Of a stretch of DNA of 64,000 nucleotides, positions 12,501-27,500 are shown one piece after another. The translations under genes and the position numbers were made by a program. The stretch is from Azorinus chamasolen (lineage: Eukaryota; Mollusca; Bivalvia; Cardiida; Solecurtidae), in contig OY755244.1 in assembly GCA_963576725.1 (NCBI GenBank), forward strand, positions 77,065,620 through 77,129,619, read 5' to 3'. The notes below the pieces were generated by a model, which made no database searches, was not told where the DNA came from, and saw nothing but the letters and a program-made list of their open reading frames with translations. Numbering within the stretch: the stretch's first letter is position 1; the number at the start of each line of letters is the position of its first letter.

Positions 12501-15500
12501 TTTTTTTAGATTGTTTATTGTTTGCATATTTGTTTTATGGATGTTTTCTCCCAATCAGGAGCTTTTATCATAAATAAACATACAGATACAAGATTTGCTT
12601 TCATGATTTCATCAGCAGGTATGCACTACAGAATATGCTTTTCTGACTATCAAAGCCATTAAGCACAGCCTACTGATATATCATTCACTACATGCACTCA
12701 GGATAAATGTCTATTGCAAACAAAAATATCTTCACTTAACTCTCACCTTCATATAAACACATTTTCATGCCTTTGCAACAGAGTAGACTAAGATCAGATG
12801 GCTCCTGTAGAAGCCATCTGATAAGGGTCTGATGTGCTTGCTTATGGACTAATATAGATCTTATTCTATAGTTTCTACCAATACCACAAAATTCTGTGTA
12901 CATATTCCATTATAACAAACAAATCAGCGAATCAATATTCATGATGTCATTATTTCTTACATGAATATTCAACAGGGAAAGGGTTCAATTCTCTATCAGA
13001 AGTAGTTTTTTCATCCACAGTGCAAACAGTTCGGGCCCTGACTAGACACTCTGCAAACTCTACATTCCCTCTGTATCCAAACTGTTTGCAAAGGTTATCA
13101 GGTCAAATATTTCTCCACTAGCATACTTATAATTATTCTTGGAATTTTAGCACGTGAAAATGAAACAAAGATAAATATAAATGCAACACCCCCTCCATCT
13201 TCAAAAGTGGGGCAAAAATTGCACCAGATATAATCAATTTCAAGAGGCATCTGAATAAAGTCAATAGGTATTAATTCTAAAGAATCTCTTATTGGTCTCA
13301 ATTGTTTTATTTGTTTGTATCTATCTGATGCCTAGGGCTTATGGAAGTAACAATGGCAGGAATCGTACAATCTACCGGTCCCTTGGTTCTTCACCCTTTT
13401 TTGGTGTAAAGCAGAGATTCTTTGTTTCAACTTCAACTTACACTTATTCATACCAAACAGACTGTGAGGTTACATATAATGCTTTTGAGTATATAATCAA
13501 AGTAATGACTTTGGTAATGCAACAAATTATTCACATTCAAAAAAAGAAATTTTGAACTTGCTGATAACATCCAAGATTGAATCAGTCTAAGTAAAAGCAG
13601 CTTGAATCTCTTCTCCTGCAGTTAACCCTTTCCCTCATATAAATGTGTTTTCACGCATCTGCAAACAGAGTAGACCCAGATCAGATGGCTCCTAGAGGAG
13701 CCGTCTGATCAGGGTCTGCTCTGTTTGCTAATGGATCTTGATATATCTGTGTCTTTACTTTCTAAAATGGCTACAGTGTTCCACCTTCCATATTTCATAA
13801 TAACCTTTTTGTCCATGAATATTCAATAGGTATTGAAATATGTAATAAACACAGAACAGGGAAAGGGTTAAAATGCTATCTGCCTAATCCTTTACCTGAT
13901 GAATATTCATACAAGAAATAATGACACCATAAATGTTAATTACATGTATTTTTTTGTAGATGATTTTTTTGGTATATGAACACAGGATTTTTTAAAACTG
14001 TAAAATCAATTCTATATGAATCACTTCCATACAATTCCATATGCAAACAGTGCAGACTCTGATCAGATAGCTCCTACATAAGCCATATGATCTGAGTCTA
14101 CTCTGCAAAGGTGTGAGAAGGCGTCTTCATCAGGAAAAAGGTTAATGTCCGATCTGATGCAATTCTTTCTTCAAATTAGTTCTGTTCAAGCTTTTGATAA
14201 ACTATAAACCGTGTGGTATAAACCGTGTGGCAAACAGTTTGGATCCTGATGAGATGCAGTGTTTCAAAGCTATTTTCAAATGCCAGTCAGATCATGGGAG
14301 ATTTTTAACCTTTTCCATCATACAATTATTCACACCTTTACAAACAGCAAACCAGATCAGATGGCTCCGGAAGGAGCCGTCTGATCAGGGTCTGCTCTGT
14401 TTGCTTATGAAATTACAATAGATCTGACTCTATAGTTTCTACCAATACCAAAATTGCATTTGCAAATTTCAGCTAATAAATATTCATGATGACATTATTT
14501 CTTACATGTATACTCAACAGGGAAAGGGTTAAAGTGTCTCCGGACCAGGTCATATACTGGTATTGTTGTGCTATCGACAATTAACCCTTCTCTTGCTGAA
14601 TTTTAAAATACATTTCTCCTTCTTTACTCCTGCCCTGTTGTATAATTACATATATCTTCACTGTGTACAAGTATTTCGCTGTGCAATCACTACTGTGGAG
14701 TGCACTGGTTGCACAATCAACTTGTAAATAGTGCAGACCCAGACGAGACAGCTCCTGCAGGAGCTGTTTCATCTGGGTCTTCACTATTTACAGGTAGGTA
14801 TATTGACGTGAATAGCAAGCGAAGGGTTAAGATCCTATGGCTAGGGAATCAACTCTTTCTACACTAAACAGTAGTGACAGCCTTCATCAAATACAGATGA
14901 GCATAATTACCATTTGACAGTCTGATCTGGGTCTACTCTGTTTGCAAATGCTTGAAAAGGCATTTCATATGAAGGAAAGGGTAAAGACAGGTTTTACTGA
15001 ATTATGGCAAGAATTTCAATCAATATAGACAGAGCTAATTATGATTAGGCAGGCACATGAAGTTATCCTAAGGAGGCCCTCCATATCTAAATGTGCAGTT
15101 CAGACTTATCTGATTCTACAGTTTCTGCCAAGACCAAGACCAAAAATGCCTTTGTTCCTGTTGTACTTTAACATTTGAGTTAATTAATACCCATAAAGTC
15201 ATTAGTTCTTACATAAACACTCATCAGGTAAAGGGTTAAGCAGTCACAAAGTCATCTCTGAACCTCAATTAACCCCTTTCCCTGTTATATATTTAGTCCA
15301 AATTTCAATACCTATTGAAAATTCATGGGCAAAATAGTTATGATATATGGTAGGTGGAACATTGTAGACATTTTAGAATCTATAGAAACAGACCTATAAA
15401 ATTCCATAAGTAAACAGAGCAGACCCTGATCAGACGGCTCCTCTAGGAGCTGTCTGATCATGGTCTTCTCTGTTTGCAAATGCATAAAAAGGTGTTTATA

Positions 15501-18500
15501 TGAAGGAAGGGGTTAAGAGGCTGCTATCCATGCACATGCCAAGTTCAGATTAACCCTTTCCATATTGCACATTCATGCAAGAAACAATGGCATCATGAAT
15601 ATTTATTAGCTGATTTTCTATAATGGTATATATACACAGGAATTTTGGTATTGGTAGAAACTGCAGTCTGATCTATAATAATTTAATTAGCAAACAGAGC
15701 AGACCCTGATCTGACAGCTCCTACAGGAGCCATCTGATCTGGGTCTACTCTGTTTTCAAAAGCATGAAAAAGCATTTCTGTGAAGGAAACCCACCTGGTC
15801 CCTCATTTTCAATGCAGCCCTGTAGAACACTGTGTCCTTGGCGTTGTAGGAAATACAGTTCTTTATAATGAGTTCAAAGTCTGCCTCAAAGTCATCCATG
15901 GTCTTGAATTTCTGCTCTCCTATCTTCGTCCTCATGGTTGAGAAATCCATTGGTGTCTCTATGTGTAAATAGTAGTCTGGAACCTGTGAACAACAAGAAC
16001 ATTTTATTCTTGCACAAAACGTGCTGTTGTAGTCCCGCTAGACCATGTATTAACAAGGCGATTCTCGTGCTCACGCGCTGTAGTTGACCGGTTTTAATTA
16101 TACCTATTCGGGGCCTAAGGTAAACAATGGACGCGAATGCTATAGCGTTATGGCCTAAGCTAGGTGAATGGTGCGAGTATTTCAGGGGCACCGACAATGA
16201 ACTGTTTTACAAAAAAGTAAAAAAAATAAATATCGTTAATTGTCTGTGTTTACATACGTACTGTTTTGTAAACAACGCCATCTGATCGTTGTACTACTGT
16301 AGTGATAGACATATTGTATGAAATTCCGTGTAAATGGTATTTGACGTCATGAAATGACGTCAGAAAGAAAACAGTGGCCCGGAAACAGCATAAATCGAAT
16401 GAAGTGTGTCAAAGAAGTGTATAGTTTTGCTTGTATTTGGAAGAATTAAATTGATGCAGGAAAGCAGAAAATGGGTTTTAAGCAAGAATAGCGTTAATAC
16501 ACGTTTGTTTTTGGGCCATAACATCTGCAGTGTCCCTCGGGAATGTTGTTGCCCTCGCCCTTCGGGCTCGGGCCAACAACAGTCCCTCAGGACACTGCAG
16601 ATGTTATGGCCTGAAAAAACGTGTATTAACCCTCTATTAACATTTTACTTGATGAATATTATATATGTATAACCCTGAAGAAGGTACTTGTAAGTACCGA
16701 AACGTCGGTATATTTAATAAACAGAGAAATCTGATCTGACTTGGTCGTTCACGTTCCACCACCGTTTTACTACTAGTTGATGAATATTTATGTAAGTAAT
16801 AATGAATTTACCCATTTTAACCCTTTCCCTCATATAAATGTGTTTTCACACCTTTGCAAACAGAGTAGACCAAGATCAGATGGCTCCTATAGGAGCCATC
16901 TGATAAGGGTCTACTCTGTTTGCTTATGGAATTTTATGGATGTAAGTTTACGGTTTCCACCATTGTGAAAAAAAACACACTTTTCTATATTCCATTTAAC
17001 TGATTCTGTCCATGAATATTAATGAGATTATAAAATTTTGAATAAATGTTAAACAGGGAAAGGGTTAATACGCCTATTTCTTTATAGTGATATAAGATCA
17101 TGGAAAGTTCTGAACATGGTGGAAACTGTAGAATCTGCTCTACATCATTTCCATAAGAAAACACAGCAGGAGCTATCTGATCTGGGTCTACTCTATTGCG
17201 AATATTATAAATATGTCTTTATCAGGTGAAGGGGCATGCATGGTTAATGTTGTGTCTCCTTTTCTTACATATTTGTCATTTCTCCACCACACCAATTATT
17301 GTGACCACTCTTTAGAATTGTCTTGCAAGGGCAATTCTAAAGAATGGTCACAATACTGGGTTTGATGGCAAAATAAAGGAACTATCCTTGAAAACATTAT
17401 AATTTATGCACCTTATCTGGGCCTCTGACTTTCTGACGTTCGATCGAATACATTTGGACAGACTGACTGACAGAATGACAAAGAGACCAAGCTGAATCTA
17501 AAGGTGCCCACACCTTTCTGAAATCAGAACAGGGGGCATAAAAAAACACTTGATAAAATGTCACAGATTAAACATACAGATGTAAATTTCAATTCATTGG
17601 TTATTGAATGTTTTGACTGACACTGGTGATTGGCGTATTGTACTTTTAACAGGGATTAGATCTAGCACTGAAAATGCCAAAGGAATCCTACCAACAATTT
17701 GTGAGACTATCATTTCTATCCAGACAAGAGCCAAATGATTGAAATCTTAAAGCAGCTCAAGGTGGAGAAATCACACACCTATTATAATTACAACACAAAT
17801 CCCAATTATGAATTGATACCTAAATATTTCTGATTACTAAATTAACTCTTCACTCCACAAATACGCTTTTAACTGCCTTTGCAGAGTAGACCCAGATGAG
17901 ACGGTTCCTGTAGGAGCCATCTGATCAGGGTCTGCTCTGTTTGCTTATGAAATAATATACATAAGTATGATTCTACAGTTACTACCATGTCCAAAAATTC
18001 CTATGTTCATGTGCCATTATAAAAATTAATTTAATCAATGTTCATGATGTCATTATTTCTTACATGAACATTCATGGAGTAAAGGGTAAACATCTATCAA
18101 CAATACTTTCTAAAAACTGGCCCTTATTCCTCAACTCAATGAATATTGATCATTAAGATGTAAGAAATAATGACTACATGAATACTAATTACCTAAATTT
18201 TTATAATGGCATAATTGTGAACATTGGAATTTATGACCAAGACAAATACAGTAGAATCAAATCTTTATTATTTCAAGAGCAAACTGAGCAAAATCTGATC
18301 AAATTGCTCCTGCTGTCTGATATGTGTCAACTGTGTTTGCAAATGCATAAATACGCATCTTTATTAAGATGAAGACTATACCTCATCCTTGTCCACGGGC
18401 TCAGTGAATATCTGACCAGTGTCCACCTCTATCAGTTCATCCAGGGTGTTCCTCAGCAAGAAGGCAAATGGCTGCAGCTTCAGCTCTGTGGCCATCTGAT

Positions 18501-21500
18501 GAAGGCGCAACTGGAAAAAAAGGTAAAATGACAAATATGAAACATTAGATTCAACTTTTACTTCCTTAACCCATTCCCTCATAGGCTATTTTTAGATCCT
18601 ACCTCTTTGAATAAATCTACAGAAAAGGAGAATTTACTAGCCAAAAGGGACATTTTAGAATTGTGTAGTTTCAAAACCATTGTGACAAGGCAGTCCAAAG
18701 GACAGCTATATCCCCCACCGCCGCCACCTAAATTAAGACATTGACCTTAAGGTGATACAATAGGTTTTAACGTGGTTGACATTCAACCTTCCAGTTGTTA
18801 AGAAAATAGGACGCGGAAACAAATATAATGGAAACTGAAGGTAAGAAAACGACTTTCAAATGTCACCTTGACCTTGAGCCGACATGACTGCCACATGTGG
18901 TTTGCACATCATTTCAATTTGGTTAATATTTGACTCAAGTTTTATGAAAATCCTTCAAATGGTTTAGAAGATATGGAGCGGACATGAAATGTAATGGAAA
19001 TTGAAGATTAAATCACTTGGCCTTCAAATGTGACCTTGACCTTGAGCCGACATGACTGCCACATATGTTCTGTACATTGTCTCAACGTGGTTAACATTTG
19101 AGGCAAGTTTCTTGAAAATCCTTCAAGGGGTATAGGAGATAACGAAACTATAATGGAAATTGAAGGTAAGAACACTTGATCTTCAAATGTGACCTTGACC
19201 TTGAGCCGACATGACTGCCACATGTGTTCTGCACATCGTCTCAATTTAGTTAACATTTAACTAAACTTTTATCAAAATCCTTCAAATGGTTTAGAAGATA
19301 TGGAGCGGACACGAAATGTAATGGAAATTAAAGGCTAGAACACTTGACCTTCAAACGTGACCTTGACCTTGAGCCAACATGACTGCCGCATGGGTTCTGC
19401 ACATTGTCTCAATTCATTTAATATTTGACTCAAGTTTTATGAAAATCCTTCAAAGGGTTTAGAAGATATGGAGCGGACACAAAACTGTAATGGCAACTGA
19501 AGGTTTAAACACTTGACCTTCAAATGTGACCTTGAACTTGAGCCGACATGACTGCCACATGTGTTCTGCACATCGTCTTAATTTGTTTAATATTTGACTC
19601 GAGTTTTATGAAAATCCTTCAAATGGTTTAGAAGATGTGGAGCGGACACGAAATGTAATGGAAATTAAAGGCTAGAACACTTGACCTTCAAACGTGACCT
19701 TGACCTTGAGCCAACATGACTACCGTATTGGTTCTGCACATCGTCTCAATTTATTTAATATTTTACTCAAGTTTTATGAAAATCCTTCAAAGGGTTTAGA
19801 AGATATGGAGCGGACACGAAACTAATGTCAACTGAAGGTTTAAACACTTGACCTTCAAATGTGACCTTGAACTTGAGCCGACATGACTGCCACATGTGTT
19901 CTGCACATTGTCTTCATTTGATTAACATTTGACTCAAGTTTTATGAAAATCCTTCAAAGGGTTTAGAAGATATGGAGCGGACACAAAAATGCAATGGAAA
20001 TTGAAGGTTAAAACACTTGACCTTCAAATGTGACCTTGACCTTGAGCCGACATATCTGCCACATATGTTCTGCACATCGTCTCAACTTGGTTAACATTTG
20101 AGGCAAGTTTCTTGAAAATCCTTCAAGGGGTATAGGAGATATGGAGCGGACACGAAATTGTTACGGACAGACGGACAGACAGACAGACGGACAGACAGAC
20201 AGACGGACAGACGAAGGCCATTCCTATAACCCCCCTCCGCTACGCGGTGGGGGATAATAAATAGAGTATTTACTCCTATGGAGCAAATGTCCTATTTATC
20301 ACAATGGTTTCACAAAATGACTTCTACAGAGACGTCAATATATGGGAATTGGTTAAGCGAGCTGTTTTCTGCTGAAAATCTCATCTGCTTTCTATTTCAA
20401 AAGATTCGCAAAACAAGCTGAGTGCTTGTCTTGAAATGTAGGCTGAGGCAGGAGAATAATAATGCAAAAAGTTCAACAAAGGAGTTACAGCTTTCATTTC
20501 CCATTAACCCTTTACTTCATAAATACACCTTTCTATGACGTGCCATGACATCATGAATATTTATTAGATCATTTTTTATGACACATGAACATAGGTATTT
20601 TTTTGCCATGGTAGAAACTATAGCATCATATCTATATTATCCCATAAGCAAACAGTGCAAAGCCTGATCAGATGGCTTATAGGAAATTTTCAATCTGTTT
20701 CATAGTGTACCTAGGACAAAATCCATTGCAAATGTATAGGAAACTGGTAGTTGTAATTAGTGTTGGGAATCGGTTGGGATTTTACTATCGATGATCGGTT
20801 CAAGCAAAGTTACTAATTATTGATTGTATAATCGGTTCAGCAACAATATTCAGATAAATGAACTAGTAATGTACTTTGTACACATAAACTGCTGTTCTAA
20901 AAAGGAAAATGTACAAAGATAGGGTAGACTTCGATTTTAGGTGCCAACATTGGTGCAAATATACATTTTAACTTTTTTTTTACAGGCTTTTATCTCCATT
21001 TAACTTTTTTTAACAAAAAAAAGATCTTTGACCCTTTACATGAATATTTATGTATAAAATAATGACACCATCATACATGAATAGTGATTAGATTATTTTT
21101 AATAATGGCATTAACGAAAGAAATTTTAGCAATGACAAACTGTAGAATTACATGCACATGTATTCATAAGCAAATAGAGCAGACCCTGATCAGACGTCTA
21201 TAGGAGAATGTCTAGTCTAGTTCTACTCTGTTTGCAAAGGCATAGAAAGTCATATTTACAGAGTAAAGGGTTGTAATTAAAACTTTTGGATCGGGTAGCT
21301 TTGCTAGGTAGGGTCGGGTTGCCCTAAACAAACACTTTTTTATGCCCAAGGATTAACATGTATATTGAGAAAATAAAGTACATGTATTAATCTTTTTCTA
21401 AAGGACAAGACTTAATAAATCAGGTGAATGGGTGTGTATAACAAGAATGGGAAATTGCGCAATATACCAACCGATCATCGATTATTTGAAACAACAATCG

Positions 21501-24500
21501 ATTGTCTCCGATGTCAGGCTCAACCGATCAATCATCGATTATAATCGATCATCGGAACAACACTAGTTGTAATAGAGTATGACTTTCCTCTGAGATTAAT
21601 TGTCACATTATCCCTTTACATGACAGAGAGGCCTTTTCAAGCTCTGCTGTTTGCTTATGGAATAATATGGTTCTGAATCTTAGTTTCTACCACTGCCCAA
21701 AAGTCTTGTGTTCATAGTTATGCCATTATAAAAATTCAGCCAATTCAAATTTGGTGTCATTATGTCTTACAAGAATATTCATCAGGTTAAGTTATAACAT
21801 GATTCTGAATTTGCATCATCTGAATTTCACATTGGGTCCTCATATTTTTAACCAAAGTACTGTTTTAGCAAAGTCAGTTGTTTTGTCACAGTACACTACA
21901 AGAAATTTCAAGATCTTATCACAATATCCATATTTCATTGATTTTGATATCAATATTCCAGAAAACGCCCATTCTGAGTGCCCAATGCAATACATGCACA
22001 ACGAAAACAATTTTTCTTTTATCTAAAACTCAATTCCTTGCATTTTATTGGCAAATTCATGATGACATACAGTTTGGATGCAAAGGAGATGCCAAGTAAC
22101 TTGGTCTCATCAGGACTGAAACTGTTTGACACTCTGACTCTATCTTTAATGAGAAATGAATGAAAAAGAAAATTTGAGAAATGAGAATTGTAGCAGATTA
22201 CAATTTCTAACTGCGCAGAGTGAAGAACTCTGTAAAATGACATGACAAGGCTTGCTTTGTCCCTTTCCCTTATATAAACGCCCTTTCACGCATTTGCAAA
22301 CAGAGTAGACCCAGATCAGACGTCTGATTACGGTCTGCTCTGTTTGTTTATGGAGTTTGAAAGATATGTTTCTTTACTTTCTGATGGCTACAATGTTCCA
22401 CCTTCCATATTTCGTTATAACTATTTTGTTCATGAATATTCAGTAGGTATTGATATTTGAAATAAACATAGAACAGGAAAAGGGTTAAAACAAGATTTTT
22501 GAAAGACTGTATTCTTATTATCAAATTTACAGAGGAAGGATAAGGAAATGCTTGGCATTGTGCATGTGCAATAATGCCAAGATGTAACTTTAGAAGAGTG
22601 CAATTCATGATACTGCAAGTTACACTTGCTTGAAAGCTTATAAAGGGGCATAACTTTGTCAATATGTAATATTGTGCCTTTTGTGGTCTTTATTACTTTT
22701 GTGACCATTTAGGAGTAGAACAATTGTGTATATATACATATGGAAGACAAGTCACAGCACAAAAACAACACACACTCTTTAACCATTTACTTATGAACAT
22801 TCATGTAAAACTCAAATCATCATGAACATTAATTCATTTTTTTTAATTCTTATATTAAAATTACGAATCATTGCCATAGCAAACAGTAGAAAATCAGATC
22901 TTTAACATTTATATGAGCAAGCAGACCAAACCCTGATCAGTCAGTCCCTGTCAGATTTGTCGGTGAGGGTTTACTTAATTTGAAAAGGTTTTGAAAAGTG
23001 GGATTAGCAGTTAATGGATTAAAACATTTTGATTTCCCAAACATCGATACAGAGCAACAGATAAACATGCATTCTCAAATACTAAAATTGTAATTTTACC
23101 ACCAAATCCTATGTTGTGACCACTCTTTAGAATCCTCTCTTTGAGACGATTCTAAAGAGTGATCACAACATAGGGTCTGTTGTAGTAATAAAGAAGTTAT
23201 TCTTGAAAATGCTTTAATTTACACATCTTATCTGCAGCTCTGATCGATAATTTACAACCAAATTTAAGAATGTTTAGTAGAAAGAAAGTCAATCTGGCAT
23301 TCAATCAAATGAATCCATACTCGTGCCTTTTCCTGAGAACTCTCAGCCCTGAATGCCTGTTGCTTTGTACACTCCGACACATTTTCATCTGAACATAAAT
23401 TCATCTAGATTAATTGCAAAAACAGATTTTCAAACAATTTGTTGTAAAGCTCATCTGTCCGAGGAATTCATCTCGCACTGGGATAAAAGATGACTTCCAA
23501 CAGGTGCTAGAAATGAACACCCTAAAGAGCTTTACAGCATCTAACAGGCAGGTATAGCAGAGACCAAAACAATGTTCAAAACCTCTAGTAGGATCTCTGA
23601 TAGAAAAAGCTAAGTATTTGGAATCTCCTGATTAGAAAACATGGAGTATAAATTTGGTTTCATGTATAAGATCTTGTGCAAAGTGTCAAAACAAGTTTTT
23701 TGACATTTCTACACACAACCAGTAAAATTGCAAAGGGAGGAGAGGGGGTCCAAAAGAGACATCTTGAGTCTTTTTTCTCATCAGTACAGACGTTTGTCGT
23801 ACAACAGACAGATAAGAAATAGTTCTTAATATTCCACCCTTGGTTAATAGTTTTCATGTCTCTTAACCCTGTATCTGATGAATATTCATTTAACCTTTAA
23901 AAAAAGGGTTTTCTTACTGAATGGACCCTTTATTTAAACATTGATGGGCTATTCCACTCTAAAGAACAAATATAATTTCATTTGAAGGGGTGTTTCTAGA
24001 AGAATTCTTTGCTGATGTAACCTTTGGAAAATTGTATGTTGAAGAACCATTATATGAACCAGGCAACCCTTTACAAGATGAATATTCAGGTAAAAAATAA
24101 TGACTGCATGAATAGTAACTTTTATAATAGTACAGTAAAACCTGTCTATAACGGCCACTAAATTGTGTTAATTAGTTGGTAATGAGGGCAGGTGGCTGCC
24201 TAAAGTAAGGTGAAAGTAAAACAGAACGCTCCTATAGGAACGTTCTGTTTTACTTTCACCTTGCTTTAAGCAGCCACCTGCATTTAACACAAAATACTTG
24301 AAAGTAATTTAGTGGCCATTATAGAGAGGTTTGACTGTACATGTATTATGAACAAGGGAATTGTTTAGCATGACATAAACTGTTCATGATCTGGGTATAG
24401 TCTTTTTGCAAATTAAAGAACTAAGCACTTTCCTTTACACCAACTAACGCAAATCCAGTTTAAAATTCTGTGAATCATTATTATGAATATTAATTAATTA

Positions 24501-27500
24501 AATCAATTTTTATTTTGACACGAGAAGAAATGGAAGTTTTGTCATTGCTGACAGTGTAGAATTAGATCTCTATATTATCAAAACAAACAAAGCTGAGTCT
24601 ACACCCTTTGCAAAAGTGTAAATCATACTTATTATATATTATGAAGTAAACGGCTATTTAAATAAGTGATCCCTAAGTGACACACTGCCTCTCGGCAGGT
24701 GACACAAAAATCACAGTTTGTCCATAAATAGTCGGTAGGCATTGAAATTTAGAATAAATAAAACAACAGGGAAAAGGTTGAAAACTCCGTTTTACAAAGT
24801 GGTGGAGAAGGGAGATTGGGTGTGCTAACATTTGGGGTAAATACACTAACTTCCTAGTTCTCCAGAAAGTAAAAATGGATGGTTTTCATTCACAAGATTT
24901 TGCTGGGTACATGTAATTACCTGCAATTAAATAGTGTAAGGTGTAAATAGTTTGGGGATCATTAGTTACAGCAAAGATGCTATCTGCTTTGTACCACCCC
25001 CTCTTTCCACCTTATCACTAGAGTGGTTACGGATCATTACATTTAAATGTGTTCGATACAAGCACATACCACACAACTTAAATGCCTCTTTCATACAACA
25101 TATGATATTTATCACATAACTAACCCTTGTTCTCAGATTAACCCTTTCCTCCATGAATATTCATGTAAGAAATAATGACATCATTAATACCAATTAAAAT
25201 ATCTGTTATAATAGAACAAGGACTCTGGAAATTTTGGCTATGGCAGAAACGGTAGAATCATATCTATATAATATCATTAGCAAACAGAGCAGACCCTGAT
25301 CAGACGGCTCCTATATAAGCTGTCTGATCTGGGCCTACTCTGTTTGCAAAGGCGTAGAAAGGTATATAACATTTTACTATAAAGTTTCACATGAGTTTTG
25401 TAGCAGTTACGTAATACATTGTGTATATAAAGTTTAAGTGCACTTCCCTATGCATGATTTATAAACCAACCAAATTTTTATTTGAAGGGGTATCTCTCAA
25501 TGAATTCTTTGCCCATGTGAACTTTGAAAATAATTTTTGAAGCAAACAGTACCGACTCAGATCAGGACTCCATCTGAAACCTTCTGATTTGGGTCTACAT
25601 GTACATTGTTTGCCTATGTCCTTCTTAATCCTTTATTCCATATCTACGCCTTTTAATACCTTTGCAAACAGAGAAGTTCCAGATCAGACAGCTCCTGCAG
25701 GAGCTGTCTGATCAGGTTCTGCTCGGTTTGCTTAAATGTAATTATAATATAGGTCTGATTCTAGTTTTACCAGGACCAAAACTGTTGTTTGTATGCCATT
25801 ATGAATATTAGACTATTTAATACTAATGATGTCATTATTTCTTACATAAATATTCATGGAGTAAAGGGTTGATGGACATCAGGTAGAAATGGATTAATTC
25901 AATTCAACACATTTTTACTTTGTTCAGAATGTCTTGTCAATCACTTGGTGTACTTCAATCGCCATTTAGTTCACAATGGTAATTGGCTTTATATCTTTTT
26001 TATTTTTTTGCCAATATTACTCATTATCTTATAAAATGATTAAGATGTGTTTCAATCTGATTAATATGCCAATCATGTTAAAACAGCATAATGTGCGATA
26101 AAAACTTCAGTTGTATCGAATTTCCTATGCCTACAGTTGATATGCCGTTTCCACTGAGTTTAGCATTGACATGTTTCTGTATCAGTATACAATATTTCAG
26201 CGATAAGCCCAGATTGAAGTCTACATTAACACTTACATGGCAGGACACTAATGTCCTTTGCAAACAGTGTTGACCTAGATGAGAGGGCTCCTCTCATCAG
26301 GGTCTGCACTGTTTGTCACGTTACATATTTGTTTAAAAAACATCCCTAAATATTCACCATAAGCTTGACCTGGTTGAGTTTTGGAAGAGTCCATTTGAAA
26401 AGTCAGTGTTGTAAGGGTTAACAACAGTTTGCATTGTGCTAATTAAGCATTGTTACCTGAACTCACAGTAACATTAACACACGTCCCACTTAGTAAATAA
26501 GGATTCAATCCAATTTTTTTTGTACATTCTTTGATACATATTTCAACATATTCTTTTGCCCCTGTCATAAATAAACAAAACCACTATGGTAATTTACGCT
26601 AAGACTGATCTGTATCTGATCTAGTAGAACAATTTTGCCATGCAATTGGCATTGGTTAAAACTTTGGCATGCTGTGGGCAAATCCATGACAAATGGATCT
26701 TTACTATCTTTAGAAATAGTTTGGATCCAGATAAAAGACACCTATTAATTCAGCATCTATGTATTCTCATCAGGATTTTGAGTGTTTGACAACTTGATCC
26801 CCCTTTTTTCCCAAAAAAATATGATTAAATACCTAAGTAGATGGCATTTTCTACAGATCAAAAATGAGCTTGGCATGGCAAAGGTTAGAAATAGATTATA
26901 TAAAAGAACAAGGCTATAGGATGGCCAGCACCTGCAAATATTGGGACCCGAGGCCTTCGACACTTGCAGCTGTGGTTGGCAGTGACATAACACCTGTATT
27001 GTGAACATGCTTATCATGAAAATGGTATACTTGTTAGTTTACAGGTAATTAACTCTTTGAATTCACAATTTTCAAAGCTGAATGGTCCATCAGTATTGAA
27101 CAGTAGAGTCCTTTCAGTATCGTGGGATTAAATTTGCAAAAGAATTCTAAATGACACAGTGCAGATCCTGATCAGAGGTCTCCTTCAGGAGCCCTCTGAT
27201 CTGAGTCTACACAGTTTGCAAATACCATTTCTGGCATTCAAATGATTAAACTTCAGTAAGTGAAACTATTTTCTCTGTATAAATCTGTACAAATAATGCT
27301 TTTGAAGCTTTACTATCTTTCATTTTCTTTCAAAAACAATTTCAACAGTATTGAACATATTTGATCACAAGGTGCTGGTGAATGGTGAATGTCATCAAAC
27401 ATTTGCTAAAGACATGCTGAAGATAGAATATTCCTATATATACAGCTATAAACCCCTCTAATACAGTAAAACCTTTCTAAACCAGATGTTTAATTTAGGA

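Noticed and set aside
13292..13555. 87-codon plus-strand frame in BRPF intron 6
   Set aside because: No recognisable domain, splice context or conservation; length is expected by chance in 64 kb.
15795..15978. Alternative exon 6 acceptor GTTCCAG|ACTAC
   Set aside because: It would break the phase with exon 5; the upstream CACAG|GTTCCAG keeps frame and restores the conserved VPDY motif.
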